This document shows positions 1 through 9,009 of a stretch of DNA of 64,000 nt, one piece after another. How positions within the stretch are numbered: position 1 is the stretch's first letter; every line of letters starts with the position of its first letter. The notes beneath the pieces are model-generated. The model was not told the DNA's origin, made no database searches, and saw only the letters and a list, made by a program, of their open reading frames with translations. Source of the DNA: Desulfovibrio legallii (lineage in GTDB: Bacteria > Desulfobacterota > Desulfovibrionia > Desulfovibrionales > Desulfovibrionaceae); contig NZ_FNBX01000001.1 of assembly GCF_900102485.1 (NCBI RefSeq), positions 124,001 to 188,000 on the forward strand. Reading direction: 5' to 3'. The position numbers were made by a program, and so were the translations under genes.

Positions 1-191
1 CGGACCTGCATTGCGTCAACGACTTTCGCCTCTTGCTGGGCACCTGGTTTTTTGACATGCACTTTGCCGCCAGCCGCCGCCAGTTCGTCACAGACGGCCA
101 CGCCCTGCGTCTGCTGCACGGCCTGCCCGACGCCAGCCCCCAGGCCCCGGCCCGAAACGCGCTGCTGCAGCGGCTGGAAGCCGCACGGTGA
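1..191 (+). CDS. C-terminal end of an unrecognised protein (partial at window edge)
   Basis: An open frame runs in from the window edge and ends at TGA 189-191, leaving about 62 codons. The visible part is rich in Leu, Ala and Arg, with an aromatic patch (GTWFFDMHF) and no motif that I recognise. Its stop overlaps the GTG start of the next frame (GTGA), so the two were probably cotranslated. The function cannot be judged from this tail. Confidence 0.55.
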   Translation, partial: DLHCVNDFRLLLGTWFFDMHFAASRRQFVTDGHALRLLHGLPDASPQAPARNALLQRLEAAR

Positions 192-688
192 AGCCCATCC
201 CCCACGCCGGCGCGCTGCCCGGCGTCCATGCAGCCCTGCCGGAGCCCCTGCCCCGGCCGCCGCTGGGCTTTCCTCAGCGCCTGCTGGCCGCCCTTGCGCC
301 CTGGCCGCCTGAGGCGCGCAACGCCCCCTGCAATCTGCCGCCGCCCGATTTGCGCGCCCGCGCCCCGCAGCCCGCGCCCCTGCTGCGCCTGGCCTACGGC
401 CTCTGCTTTTTGCCGCCGGACGCGGGCGCGGCCCTGCTGCGCCTGAACCTGGAGGCGGCCCGGACCGTGCTGGCGGCGGACTTCCGGCCGCCAGAACGCA
501 ACCTGGAATGGCCCGCCGCCCTGGGGGCCCGCTGCCTGCCCGGTCTGTGGCCCGCCGGCCCGGCCGCCGCCTTTCTGCGCCAGGGCGGCCTTGAGGGCCT
601 GGCCGCCCGCGCCGACGCCCGCATCCTGGCGCGCCGCGCCTTGCTGGGCGGGGCCGCCGTGCTGCTGCGGCTGGAACGGCCTGCATAG
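188..688 (+). CDS. Hypothetical protein, 166 residues
   Basis: The frame starts at GTG 188, which overlaps the previous stop by four bases (GTGA), and a GGAAG-like ribosome site precedes it. The product is rich in Pro, Ala, Leu and Arg and has no signal peptide, membrane helix or catalytic motif that I recognise. It ends 134 bases before dnaE, and a candidate dnaE promoter lies in that gap. The tight overlap and GC-rich third positions support real coding. The family is unknown to me. Confidence 0.55.
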   Translation: MKPIPHAGALPGVHAALPEPLPRPPLGFPQRLLAALAPWPPEARNAPCNLPPPDLRARAPQPAPLLRLAYGLCFLPPDAGAALLRLNLEAARTVLAADFRPPERNLEWPAALGARCLPGLWPAGPAAAFLRQGGLEGLAARADARILARRALLGGAAVLLRLERPA

Positions 689-718
689 CCGGGGCGCAGT
701 GCGGGGGCAGGCCGCGCC

Positions 719-747
719 TTGAGGGCCGCCGCGCCTTCTGCTATCCT
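719..747 (+). promoter_or_regulatory. Candidate sigma-70 promoter for dnaE
   Basis: TTGAGG (719-724) and TATCCT (742-747) are separated by 17 bases, each matching consensus at 4 of 6 positions. The leader to the dnaE ATG would be about 70 bases. This is a pattern match only. Confidence 0.35.
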
Positions 748-822
748 TACCGCTGTTCATATCCTGCCGTGCGCGGGCGCGCCCCGCGTCGCTTTTGTTC
801 CCGCCTTTTTCCGGAGTTTTTC

Positions 823-3800
823 ATGGCCGACTTTGTCCATCTGCACTGTCACACGGAATACAGCCTGCTGGACGGCGCCATCCGCATCAAGGATCTCTGC
901 GCCCGCGCCAAAGATTACGGCATGCCCGCCTGCGCCGTCACCGACCACGGCAACCTCTTCGGCGCGGCCTATTTTTACCGGACCTGCAAAGATTTCGGCA
1001 TCAAGCCCATCGTGGGCTGCGAGGTCTACGTCTGCCGCGACCACACGGACAAAAGCCCGGATTCCCCTCTTGCCCGCACCCGCCACCACCTTATCCTTCT
1101 GGCCCAGAATACCGCGGGCTACCACAATCTGGTCAAGCTGGTCAGCGCGGGCTACCTGGAGGGCTTCTACTACAAGCCCCGAGTGGACAAGGCCCAGCTG
1201 CGCAAGCATTCCGAGGGGCTGATCTGCCTTTCGGCCTGCATTGCCGGAGAAATTCCCCGCGCCGTCATCAAAGACAACGACATGGACAAGGCCCTGCGCC
1301 TGACGCGGGAATATGCGGACATCTTTCCCGGCCGGTTTTATCTGGAGCTCCAGTCCAACGGGCTCAAGGAGCAGGAGGTGGCCAACACGGCCCTCATGGA
1401 GCTGGCCGAAACCACAGGCCTGCCCCTGGTGGCCACCAACGACTGCCACTACCTTAACGCCGACGACGCCGAAGCCCATGAGGTGCTGCTCTGCATCCAG
1501 ACCCAGACCACCATGGACGACCCCAACCGCATGCGCTTCGGCACCCACGAGCTGTACTACAAGTCCGTGGAGGAGATGGAAAAGCCCTTTGCCCATGTGC
1601 CCGAAGCCCTGGCCAACACCCTGCGCATTGCCGAGCAATGCACGGTGGAGATGGACTTCGGCCACCACTATTTTCCGGTCTACGCCCTGCCCGAAGGGGC
1701 CAGTCTGGAATCCGAATTCCGCCGCCTGGCTGAAGAAGGGCTGGAGCGCCGCCTGGAAAAGCACCCCGACCGCGAACGCATCGACCCCCAGGCCTACCGC
1801 GAGCGCCTGCAATACGAGCTCAAGGTCATCTGCGAAATGGGCTTCCCCGGCTACTTTCTGATCGTGCAGGAATTCATCAACTGGGCGAAAAACCACCACA
1901 TTCCCGTGGGGCCGGGGCGCGGCTCCGCCGCCGGTTCCCTGGTGGCCTGGGCCCTGCGCATCACCAACCTGGATCCCCTGCCCTACAATCTGCTCTTTGA
2001 GCGCTTTCTGAACAACGAGCGTGTCTCCCTGCCCGATATTGACGTGGACTTCTGCGAACGCCGCCGGGGCGACGTCATCCGCCATATGGTGGAGACCTAC
2101 GGCGAAGGCTCCGTGGCGCAGATCACCACCTTCGGCACCATGAAGGCCAAGGGCGTGGTGCGCGACGTGGGCCGCGCCCTGGGCATGAGCTTTGCCGAGA
2201 CAGACCGCATCGCCAAGCTGGTGCCCGCAGACCTCAAAATGACCATCGCCAAGGCCCTGGACATGGAGCCGGACCTGGCCAATCTCTATAAGGGAGACCC
2301 CCAGGTCCGGCACCTGCTGGACACGGCCCGCCGCCTGGAGGGCCTGGCCCGCCACGCCTCCACCCACGCCGCCGGGCTGGTGGTTTCGGACAAGCCCATG
2401 GTGGAGTATCTGCCCCTCTACCAGGGCAAACGCGGCGAGCTGGTCACCCAGTTTGACGGCCCCATGACTGAAAAAGTCGGCCTGGTGAAGTTCGACTTTC
2501 TGGGCCTCAAGACCATGACCCTCATCCAGGATACCCTGGACAACATCAGCCTTCAGGGCCAGACCCCGCCAGACCTGGACAACCTGCCCCTCACCGACGC
2601 CGCCACCTACGAGCTCTACGCCCGCGGCGACACGGACGGCGTCTTCCAGGTGGAAAGCTCCGGCATGCGTCAGTACCTGCGCATGCTCAGGCCCACCTGC
2701 TTTGAGGACGTCATCGCCATGCTGGCCCTGTACCGGCCCGGCCCCCTGGGTTCGGGCATGGTGGACGAATTCATCAAGCGCAAGCACGGCCAGGTGCCCG
2801 TGGTGTATCCGCACGATTCCCTGCAGGAATGCCTGCGCGATACCTACGGCGTCATCGTCTACCAGGAACAGGTCATGCAGATCGCCCAGATCGTCGCCAG
2901 CTACACGTTGGGCGGGGCCGACCTGCTGCGCCGGGCCATGGGCAAGAAAAAAGCCGAAGCCATGGCCAAGGAGCGCGTGACCTTTGTGGCCGGGGCGGAA
3001 AAAAACGGCATCGGAAAGGAAAAAGCCAACGAAATCTTTGACTTGATGGAAAAATTTGCCGAATACGGCTTCAACAAGTCCCACTCCGCGGCCTACGCCC
3101 TCATTTCCTACTACACGGCCTACCTCAAGGTGCACTACAAGGTGGAGTTCATGGCCGCCCTGCTCACCTCAGAGATGGGCAACCAGGACAAACTGCTCAA
3201 ATACGTTTCCTGCTGCAAGGATATGGGCATCGACGTGGTGCAGCCCTCGGTCAACCAGAGCCAGCGCGAATTCACAGCCCACAATGGTCAGGTGGTTTTC
3301 GGCCTGGGCGGCATCAAAAACGTGGGGGACGAAGCCATCCGCGAGCTGGTGGAAGCCCGCAAGACCGAGGGCGACTACGCCTCCCTGCTGGACCTCTGCT
3401 GCCGGGTCAACCTGCGCAAGGTCACCAAGCGCGTGCTGGAATCCCTGGTCAAGGGCGGGGCCTGCGATTGCTTCGGCGTGCCCCGCGCGGCCCTGCTGGC
3501 GGCCCTGGACCTAGTGGTGGCCCGCGCCCAGAAAAAGGCCAAGGAAAAAAGCTCCAACCAGGTTTCCCTGCTGGCCATGGCCCCGGCCCTGGAGGCCCAG
3601 CCCCTGCCCGGCATCGGCCTGGAATGCCTTGAGGCCCAGCTGCCCGAAATGAGCGACGAAGATAAGCTCAAGGGCGAAAAAGAGGCCCTGGGCTTCTTCC
3701 TCACCAGCCACCCCCTGCTGCCCTTTATCCGCGAAATGCGCCGCCTGAACCTGACCTCTCTGGAAGACGCGCGCGAGCTCTTCCCCGGCGCGGAGCTGCG

Positions 3801-4314
3801 CTGCGCCGCCCTGGCGGTGAGCCTTAAGGAGGTCATTACCAAATCCCGCGGCGAGCGCATGGCCTTTGTGGGCATTGAAGACCTTACGGGCCACGCGGAG
3901 GTCACCTTCTTCCCCCGCGCCTATGCCGAATGCCGCAGCCTGCTGCAGTCCGAGCAGCCATTGTGCCTCACGGCCCGGCTGGACAGCCAGAACGACGCGC
4001 CCGACACCCCCGACCTGGAGGACGAGGAAGACGACGCCCCCCGCGAGCTGAAACTGCTGGGGCAGAGCGTCTGCCTGCTGGCCGACGCCTGCGGCGCCAG
4101 TGATACGCCAGTGTGCGTGCAGATACCCGAACACCGCCTGGGCCGGGAAGACATGCTGGCCCTGCGCGCCATTCTGGAAAGCCACCCAGGCCCGGTGGAG
4201 GCCCAGGCTCAGGTCTGCCTGGACGGTCACGCCTGCCTGCTGCTGCTGGACAGCAGCCTGAAGGTGCGCCCCGGCCCGGAGCTGGACAAAGCCCTGGCCG
4301 CCTGGGCCTCGTAA
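823..4314 (+). CDS. dnaE: DNA polymerase III subunit alpha
   Basis: This is the catalytic subunit of the replicative polymerase. I chose ATG 823 over an upstream in-frame start because GGAG (813-816) sits six bases before it and the protein then begins in the usual way (MADFVHLHCHTEYS). The product is 1163 residues, against about 1160 in E. coli. The N-terminal PHP domain shows the His cluster at residues 6-10. The palm carries PDIDVDF at 404-410, with D405 and D407 as metal-binding aspartates, and a third candidate Asp is D558 in KFDFLGL. The tau-binding and OB-fold end is present. There is no DinB-like or epsilon exonuclease fusion. A structured repeat and a bidirectional terminator follow. 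Confidence 0.98.
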   Translation: MADFVHLHCHTEYSLLDGAIRIKDLCARAKDYGMPACAVTDHGNLFGAAYFYRTCKDFGIKPIVGCEVYVCRDHTDKSPDSPLARTRHHLILLAQNTAGYHNLVKLVSAGYLEGFYYKPRVDKAQLRKHSEGLICLSACIAGEIPRAVIKDNDMDKALRLTREYADIFPGRFYLELQSNGLKEQEVANTALMELAETTGLPLVATNDCHYLNADDAEAHEVLLCIQTQTTMDDPNRMRFGTHELYYKSVEEMEKPFAHVPEALANTLRIAEQCTVEMDFGHHYFPVYALPEGASLESEFRRLAEEGLERRLEKHPDRERIDPQAYRERLQYELKVICEMGFPGYFLIVQEFINWAKNHHIPVGPGRGSAAGSLVAWALRITNLDPLPYNLLFERFLNNERVSLPDIDVDFCERRRGDVIRHMVETYGEGSVAQITTFGTMKAKGVVRDVGRALGMSFAETDRIAKLVPADLKMTIAKALDMEPDLANLYKGDPQVRHLLDTARRLEGLARHASTHAAGLVVSDKPMVEYLPLYQGKRGELVTQFDGPMTEKVGLVKFDFLGLKTMTLIQDTLDNISLQGQTPPDLDNLPLTDAATYELYARGDTDGVFQVESSGMRQYLRMLRPTCFEDVIAMLALYRPGPLGSGMVDEFIKRKHGQVPVVYPHDSLQECLRDTYGVIVYQEQVMQIAQIVASYTLGGADLLRRAMGKKKAEAMAKERVTFVAGAEKNGIGKEKANEIFDLMEKFAEYGFNKSHSAAYALISYYTAYLKVHYKVEFMAALLTSEMGNQDKLLKYVSCCKDMGIDVVQPSVNQSQREFTAHNGQVVFGLGGIKNVGDEAIRELVEARKTEGDYASLLDLCCRVNLRKVTKRVLESLVKGGACDCFGVPRAALLAALDLVVARAQKKAKEKSSNQVSLLAMAPALEAQPLPGIGLECLEAQLPEMSDEDKLKGEKEALGFFLTSHPLLPFIREMRRLNLTSLEDARELFPGAELRCAALAVSLKEVITKSRGERMAFVGIEDLTGHAEVTFFPRAYAECRSLLQSEQPLCLTARLDSQNDAPDTPDLEDEEDDAPRELKLLGQSVCLLADACGASDTPVCVQIPEHRLGREDMLALRAILESHPGPVEAQAQVCLDGHACLLLLDSSLKVRPGPELDKALAAWAS

Positions 4315-4342
4315 AGGGGCCGCGGCGCGGACGCGCAACAAC

Positions 4343-4489
4343 AGGGCATTTCAACTTTGAGAAGCCCTGGCGGCTGTGTGAGCAGACGCCCGCGGTGGAG
4401 GCGTAAGCGCAATTTATCTGCGCTGTTAAGCGCAGAAACAAGCGTCCGCAAACGTTGAAAATGCATATTCTCAACGTTACTCTGCTCTA
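4343..4489 (+). repeat. Dispersed multi-hairpin repeat, copy A
   Basis: A 147-base intergenic element starts 28 bases after dnaE. It opens with AGGGC...GCCCT, continues through a GGCGGCTG...AGACGCC hairpin and a GCGCAAtttatcTGCGC hairpin, and ends in an AACGTTGA/TCAACGTT stem and TCTGCTCTA. In this last stem copy A has a G-C pair where copies B and F have T-A, which is compensatory. Six other copies occur in the window. Confidence 0.85.
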
Positions 4490-4530
4490 AAAAGAGGGAT
4501 TCCCCCTGGCTGCGGGGAATCCCTCTTTTT
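4489..4530. terminator. Bidirectional terminator between dnaE and the flavodoxin gene
   Basis: A perfect 17-bp stem (4489-4505 with 4514-4530) encloses an 8-base loop. It starts with five A and ends with five T, so it can terminate transcripts from both convergent genes. It abuts repeat copy A directly. Confidence 0.9.
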
Positions 4531-4583
4531 ATGGAGCAGCGCCGTGGGGCACAGGCCCCAAACGGCAGGCCCGCGGCGCGCCG

Positions 4584-5207
4584 TCAGCGGATGAAGTTGG
4601 TGGGCTCCCAGGGCTCCGGCGTGGGCGCGGCCACGCCGGCGGCCTTGCCGGCGGCAATGCACTTGATAAGCCAGGCCATGTTGTCGGCCAGGGTGCGCAT
4701 AATCTGCAGGCCTTCCTTATCCTGCAGCACTTCCTGCGGCGTGTTGCCGTGCACGGAATTCCAGTACTGGGAAGAAACCACCGGCATGCGCGCGATGGTG
4801 AAGTATTTGTTCAGCCGGTCAAAAGAGGCGCTGGCCCCCCCGCGCCGACAGCTCACCACCGCGGCGGCTGGCTTGAAGGCATACTGCGCGGACTTGAGGA
4901 AAAACATGCGGTCCAGGAAGGAGCAGACCCCGCCGTTGGGCCCGGCGTAATATACGGGCGAGCCCACCACAAAGCCCTCGGCGGCGCGCAAAAGGTCAAT
5001 GGCCTCGTTAACGTGGTCGTCATTGAACACGCAGTGGCCCGTGTCCTTGCACTTGCCGCAGGCGATACAGCATTGAATGGGTTTGACGCCCAGCTGCAGC
5101 ATCTTGGTTTCAATGCCGTTTTTTTCCAGTTGCGCGGCCACGGCGGAAAGGGCCGTGAAGGTGCAGCCCTTGGGGTGCGGGCTGCCGTTGAGCAGAAGTA
5201 CGGACAT
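4584..5207 (-). CDS. Flavodoxin-fold NAD(P)H-dependent reductase
   Basis: The 207-residue product is of the NADPH-dependent FMN reductase / iron-sulfur flavoprotein type. It opens with the FMN-phosphate loop LNGSPHPKGCT (about residues 6-16). A Cys-rich stretch, CCIACGKCKDTGHC (about 47-60), resembles the cluster-binding segment of these proteins, and GSPVYYAGPNG lines the flavin site. An AGGAG box precedes the ATG. It is likely a cytoplasmic redox enzyme, but the substrate cannot be inferred. It converges on dnaE and lies downstream of the WcbI-like gene with a 57-base gap. Confidence 0.88.
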   Translation of the reverse strand: MSVLLLNGSPHPKGCTFTALSAVAAQLEKNGIETKMLQLGVKPIQCCIACGKCKDTGHCVFNDDHVNEAIDLLRAAEGFVVGSPVYYAGPNGGVCSFLDRMFFLKSAQYAFKPAAAVVSCRRGGASASFDRLNKYFTIARMPVVSSQYWNSVHGNTPQEVLQDKEGLQIMRTLADNMAWLIKCIAAGKAAGVAAPTPEPWEPTNFIR

Positions 5208-5264
5208 GCGATTCTCCTTTGGTTCTCCGGGGCATTTCCAGCGGGATTCCTGCCGGACAAAGGG

Positions 5265-6158
5265 TTACATAGGCACGGACCACGCCCCTGGCAAGCGCCC
5301 CGCCCGCAGCGCGGCCAGGCCCTGCGGCGAAAGGTGCCGCAAAAACGCAAGGAAGTCCGCCGCCTTTTCGCTGCGGCAGGCCAGGTAGCAGGCCGTGTAC
5401 TCCCTGTGGGTCAAGGCCTGCCCATAGATGGGGTAACGGCGATCCCGACGGGCAAAGGGCAGGCCCAGGCGCTCCCCCACCGCCGGGTGGACGGGCAGCC
5501 AGAAATCCTCCAGCGGAGAAACATAGGCGCGCCGCACGCTGGGCGGCAGGCCGCCCAGCCCCAGCAGCCGCAGCAGGCTGTCCGCCACATGGCACATAAG
5601 CTCCCGGCCAGGGTGGTTGATGGTCACAAAGAGCTGCTCCTCCCGCCAGCGCTCCCGGATCAAGGGGGCGCAACGGATGGAGGCCGCGGCCTCCTTGGCC
5701 TCCTCCCTGGCCAGGCTGGCTTCCGCGGCGGCCTCAAGGGCGGCCCTGTCGCCAAGCAGCGGGGGCGCGCCGCGCAGGTAGAGGGCCAGGGCCTCTGTAG
5801 GCGTCAGTCCCTGGGCCAGCAGGCTTTCCAGCAGGCTGTCGCCGAAGTCTATGGGGGCCTCCCGCGTCCAGGTGGGCCAGTAGCCCTTAAAAAACAGGTT
5901 GGGCACGGTCAGCGTGCGGCAGGCTGGGGGCAGGCGCGGCAGAAGCTGCTCCGTGGACAGCGCGCCCCACTTGGGGGCCAGCCATTGGTATAAAAAAAGC
6001 GCGCACTGGCGCAGATCCACCCTGCCGATTTCTTCCCGCGTATAGTTGACGTACTGCCGAATACGGAACAGCCGGGCAAAGGCGGGCGTGTTTTCCAGCA
6101 AGGGGCGCAGGGCGTCGCCCTGGCAATTGGTGTGCAGCAGACACAGGGCCGGGGGCAT
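5265..6158 (-). CDS. WcbI-like polysaccharide biosynthesis protein
   Basis: The 297-residue protein begins with LHTNCQGDALRPLL, the N-terminal (H/G)NCQ motif typical of the WcbI family (putative acetyltransferases named from capsule clusters). Internal features that fit are YTREEIG and FVTINHPGRELM. The start is ATG 6158, 18 bases after queD ends, with GAGG upstream. No capsule or LPS gene is adjacent, so the acceptor is unknown. The family assignment rests on the N-terminal motif and the overall layout. Confidence 0.75.
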   Translation of the reverse strand: MPPALCLLHTNCQGDALRPLLENTPAFARLFRIRQYVNYTREEIGRVDLRQCALFLYQWLAPKWGALSTEQLLPRLPPACRTLTVPNLFFKGYWPTWTREAPIDFGDSLLESLLAQGLTPTEALALYLRGAPPLLGDRAALEAAAEASLAREEAKEAAASIRCAPLIRERWREEQLFVTINHPGRELMCHVADSLLRLLGLGGLPPSVRRAYVSPLEDFWLPVHPAVGERLGLPFARRDRRYPIYGQALTHREYTACYLACRSEKAADFLAFLRHLSPQGLAALRAGRLPGAWSVPM

Positions 6159-6176
6159 GGCGGGTTGCCTCGGCGG

Positions 6177-6605
6177 TCAGCCGCGCGGCGCAGCCAATGG
6201 CGGCAGTTCCATATAGGTGGCGCTCTGCGCGCCCTTTTCCGCCACGGTTACGCTGTACAGCCGCACGGCCCGCGCCTGCGGATCGGCCTGCCCCGCCAGC
6301 CAGGCTTCCATGCCCCGCCAGATGTGCCGGGCCAGATTCTCCGAGGAAGGATTCAGCCGGTCAAAGGGCGGCGTTTCGTTGAGCAGGCGGTGGTCCAGGG
6401 CTTCCAGCACGGCTTTGAGGCCGGTTTTGAGCACCTTGAAGTCCAGCAGCATTTCCGTGTCCGGGGTCAGGTTTTGCCCCTCCACGGCGAGCTCCACGGC
6501 AAAGTTGTGGCCGTGCAGGCGCTCGCACTTGCCTTCATAGTGCCGGAGGGCATGGGCAGCCGCAAAGTCGTCTCGTACAGTCAGCCGCCAGAGATGGGTA
6601 TTCAT
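6177..6605 (-). CDS. queD: 6-carboxy-5,6,7,8-tetrahydropterin synthase (QueD/PTPS family)
   Basis: The enzyme converts dihydroneopterin triphosphate to 6-carboxytetrahydropterin in queuosine and 7-deazapurine synthesis. The 142-residue product has the zinc ligands H18, H31 and H33 and the catalytic Cys in GKCERLHGH (C27), the same spacing as E. coli QueD. The C-terminal VAEKGAQSATY supplies the substrate-binding Glu. I chose ATG 6605, giving MNTHLW, because a longer in-frame start would run through the preceding membrane-protein gene. That ATG overlaps the upstream stop as ATGA. No queC, queE or queF is nearby. Confidence 0.93.
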   Translation of the reverse strand: MNTHLWRLTVRDDFAAAHALRHYEGKCERLHGHNFAVELAVEGQNLTPDTEMLLDFKVLKTGLKAVLEALDHRLLNETPPFDRLNPSSENLARHIWRGMEAWLAGQADPQARAVRLYSVTVAEKGAQSATYMELPPLAAPRG

Positions 6606-6769
6606 GACAAAATCCAGGAGACCACAAGGGCCGAAACAATGACTACGGCAATGGCCAGCACAATGCGGGCGTTCTGATTCCACTGAAACGTGGGCGCTTC
6701 CTCGTCCAGTTCCGGATCGCCCGTGGAGGGCGGCGTAAACAGCCGCTGCAGCCAGGAAAAAAAGGACAT
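6602..6769 (-). CDS. Small membrane protein coupled to queD, 55 residues
   Basis: This short frame runs from ATG 6769 to a TGA that overlaps the queD start by four bases (ATGA). The product begins MSFFSWLQRLF, has an acidic middle (GDPELDEEAP), and ends in one hydrophobic helix of about 20 residues (ARIVLAIAVVIVSALVVSW). It looks like a single-pass inner-membrane peptide. No family is recognised. The coupling and strong hydrophobic design argue that it is real. The ribosome site before ATG 6769 is weak. Confidence 0.6.
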   Translation of the reverse strand: MSFFSWLQRLFTPPSTGDPELDEEAPTFQWNQNARIVLAIAVVIVSALVVSWILS

Positions 6770-6926
6770 GTGTCTACGGGGGTTGCGGTTTGCCGCGCGC
6801 CTTGCCGGGCTTTGAGCCTGCTGCGGCGACGGGTCTGTAAAGAAATTTTAGTCTAGTCCGCGCCGGGCCCATTGTCAAAACCGGCGGCCCTGTTGACCTG
6901 CGGGCCGCGCCCTGGGATGCTGGGGC

Positions 6927-7952
6927 ATGGTCTGGAGCAGTGTAACCATCCCCACGGCCCACGGGCCGCAACCCGGCATTGCGCCCATCCTTGTGGCCGC
7001 CAGCCGCGCTACGGACATCCCGGCCTTTTACGCCCCGTGGTTCCTCAACCGGCTGCGGGCGGGCTTTGCGCTCTGGCGCAACCCCTTCAACGGCCGGGGA
7101 CAGTACGTTTCTCTGGCCCGGACGCGCTGCGTGATCTTCTGGAGCAAAAATCCCGCGCCCCTGCTGCCCTGCCTGCCGGAGCTGGACGCGCGCGGCCTGG
7201 CCTATTACCTGCACTACACGCTGAACGACTATGCGAAAGAAGGTTTTGAACCGGGCCTGCCGCCCCTGGCCCGCAGGGTGGAAACCTTTTGCCGCTGGTC
7301 CGACGCCCTGGGGCCGGAGCGGGTGATCTGGCGCTTTGACCCCCTGCTCCTGGCCGGGCCCCTGGCAGCCCCAGGCGCGGACGGCTGCGCCCGCCTGCTG
7401 GACAAAATAGCGCGCCTGGCCCGCGCCCTGGCCGGGCACACCAGCAAGCTGGCGTTCAGCTTTGCGGATATTGCGCCCTACCGCAAGGTCCGGACCAACC
7501 TGCGCCGCGCGGGCCTGCCCTGGCGGGACTTTACCCCGGAAGAAATGCGGACGCTTGCCCAGGGCATAGCGCAGATCTGCGCGGACTGCGGCCTTATCCC
7601 GGCCACCTGCGGCGAAACGGCGGACCTGAGCGCCTGGGGGGTAGGGCACAACCGCTGCATCGACCCGGAGCTGATCCTCAAACTTACCCGCAACCATCCG
7701 GACGTGCTGCGCCTCCTGGGCCGGGAGGGCCGGCAGCAGATCCTGCCCGGCGCGCCCGCGCCCCGCTGGCCCCGAGACCCCGGCCAGCGCCCGGCCTGCG
7801 CCTGCGTGCCCTGCAAGGACATCGGCCAGTACACCACCTGCCCCCACGGCTGCGTGTACTGCTACGCCAACGCCTCGCCCGCCGCCGCGCGACGCGGCCG
7901 CGCCGCCCACGACCCCCACGGCGAGGCCATTGCGCCGGAACGGGCCGGATAA
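6927..7952 (+). CDS. DUF1848 family Fe-S-type protein
   Basis: The 341-residue protein fits the DUF1848 family of unknown function. The start region has ILVAASRATDIPAFY and then FWSKNPAPLLP, typical of the family. The C-terminus carries a Cys cluster, CACVPCKDIGQYTTCPHGC followed by VYCYA, which probably binds an iron-sulfur centre. ATG 6927 has only a G-rich ribosome site, so a start a few codons later is possible. It is divergent from the queD group, with about 157 bases between. Its partner and reaction are unknown. Confidence 0.85.
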   Translation: MVWSSVTIPTAHGPQPGIAPILVAASRATDIPAFYAPWFLNRLRAGFALWRNPFNGRGQYVSLARTRCVIFWSKNPAPLLPCLPELDARGLAYYLHYTLNDYAKEGFEPGLPPLARRVETFCRWSDALGPERVIWRFDPLLLAGPLAAPGADGCARLLDKIARLARALAGHTSKLAFSFADIAPYRKVRTNLRRAGLPWRDFTPEEMRTLAQGIAQICADCGLIPATCGETADLSAWGVGHNRCIDPELILKLTRNHPDVLRLLGREGRQQILPGAPAPRWPRDPGQRPACACVPCKDIGQYTTCPHGCVYCYANASPAAARRGRAAHDPHGEAIAPERAG

Positions 7953-8065
7953 GCGGACGATTCCCGACGGCAGGAAGAACGCGACCTTATGGACAACCGC
8001 CCGGCAAACCTGAGACCACACCATCAGGGGCAGACAAGCCTGAAAGCCTGCAAACCTGGCCCTCC

Positions 8066-8110
8066 GCAAAACTGGGGCCCGCAAAACTGGGGCCCGCAAA
8101 CCTGGGGCCC
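8066..8110. repeat. 15-bp tandem repeat, three units
   Basis: GCAAAACTGGGGCCC occurs at 8066-8080 and 8081-8095, then GCAAACCTGGGGCCC at 8096-8110. A degenerate 16-base unit (8050-8065) precedes them. The array lies in the 267-base gap before the NmrA-like gene, which otherwise shows no gene. Confidence 0.85.
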
Positions 8111-8219
8111 TGAGGGCCGTCGGGGCCCCTTGCGCCCTTGCGTTCCATAGCCTAAACCTAAGAAAAGGATCTTTTCCCAGGGTTCTTTACAACCTCCAAC
8201 CGCTTTAAGGAGGCGGATC

Positions 8220-8831
8220 ATGTATACCGTTGCACTTATCGGCGCTTCGGGCCGCGCGGGTTCACGCATTCTGGCGGAACTTTCCCGCCGTGGGCACACA
8301 GTGACGGCCATCGCCCGCCACCCGGAAAACATCCCCGCCCTGCCCGGCGTGCGCGCCGTGGCCGGGGACGCCGGAAATAAAGCCGCGCTGGCCGCCCTGC
8401 TGCGCGGTCACGACGCGGCGGCCAGCGCCGTGCCCTTTGCCGTCAGCGATCCCCACATCCTCATCGAGGCCGTGCGCGAGGCGGGCGTCAAGCGCTACCT
8501 GGTGGTGGGCGGGGCCGGCAGCCTGGAAGTGGCCCCCGGCCAGCGCCTGCTGGACCAGCCGGACTTTCCCGCCGCCTACAAGCCGGAAGCCTCGGCGGGC
8601 GCGGTTTTTCTGGACCTGCTGCGCAAGACGGACGACCTGGACTGGACCTTCCTTTCGCCTTCGGCCGTGTTTGAACCCGGCGAACGCACGGGCACATTCC
8701 GCCTGGGCGGGGACCAACTTCTTACCACGCCGCAGGGCTCAAGCATCTCCTTTGAGGACTACGCCATTGCCTTTGTCGATGAGCTGGAGCGGCCCCAGCA
8801 TGTGCGCCAACGCTTTACTGTAGGCTACTGA
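8220..8831 (+). CDS. NAD(P)-binding reductase, NmrA/atypical SDR type
   Basis: The 203-residue protein has a Rossmann N-terminus with the nucleotide loop LIGASGRAGS (about 5-14), followed by ITAIARHPENI-like and VAGDAGNKA segments. It continues with RYLVVGGAGSLEVAPG and LDWTFLSPSAVF, the layout of small NAD(P)-binding proteins of the YwnB/NmrA type. No catalytic YxxxK is evident, so it may be a sensor or an unusual reductase. A strong AAGGAGG box lies seven bases before ATG 8220. It stands alone, preceded by a short tandem repeat. Confidence 0.88.
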   Translation: MYTVALIGASGRAGSRILAELSRRGHTVTAIARHPENIPALPGVRAVAGDAGNKAALAALLRGHDAAASAVPFAVSDPHILIEAVREAGVKRYLVVGGAGSLEVAPGQRLLDQPDFPAAYKPEASAGAVFLDLLRKTDDLDWTFLSPSAVFEPGERTGTFRLGGDQLLTTPQGSSISFEDYAIAFVDELERPQHVRQRFTVGY

Positions 8832-9009
8832 TCGCAGGGGCAGGCAAAACGCCGCTCCGGCCCTCCTGCCCCCGCTCGAAGCCATCCTCCGGGCAAGGGC
8901 GGGAGGGTCTTTGCAAATGCGGCGGCTTGTGGCATAGCTTGTGCAAGGTCTGTGGCGGCAGCCCCGTCCTGTCACCCCTTTGACACGCCCCACCGGCAAA
9001 GGAAGCACT

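Noticed and set aside
757..3135. Long open frame (over 790 codons) on the minus strand opposite dnaE
   Set aside because: It is the antisense shadow of a complete, well-conserved dnaE. Its His/Gly/Val-rich translation has no motif, and such long antisense frames are common in GC-rich coding DNA. Similar shadows opposite the flippase, permease, MCP and dxs genes were left out for the same reason.
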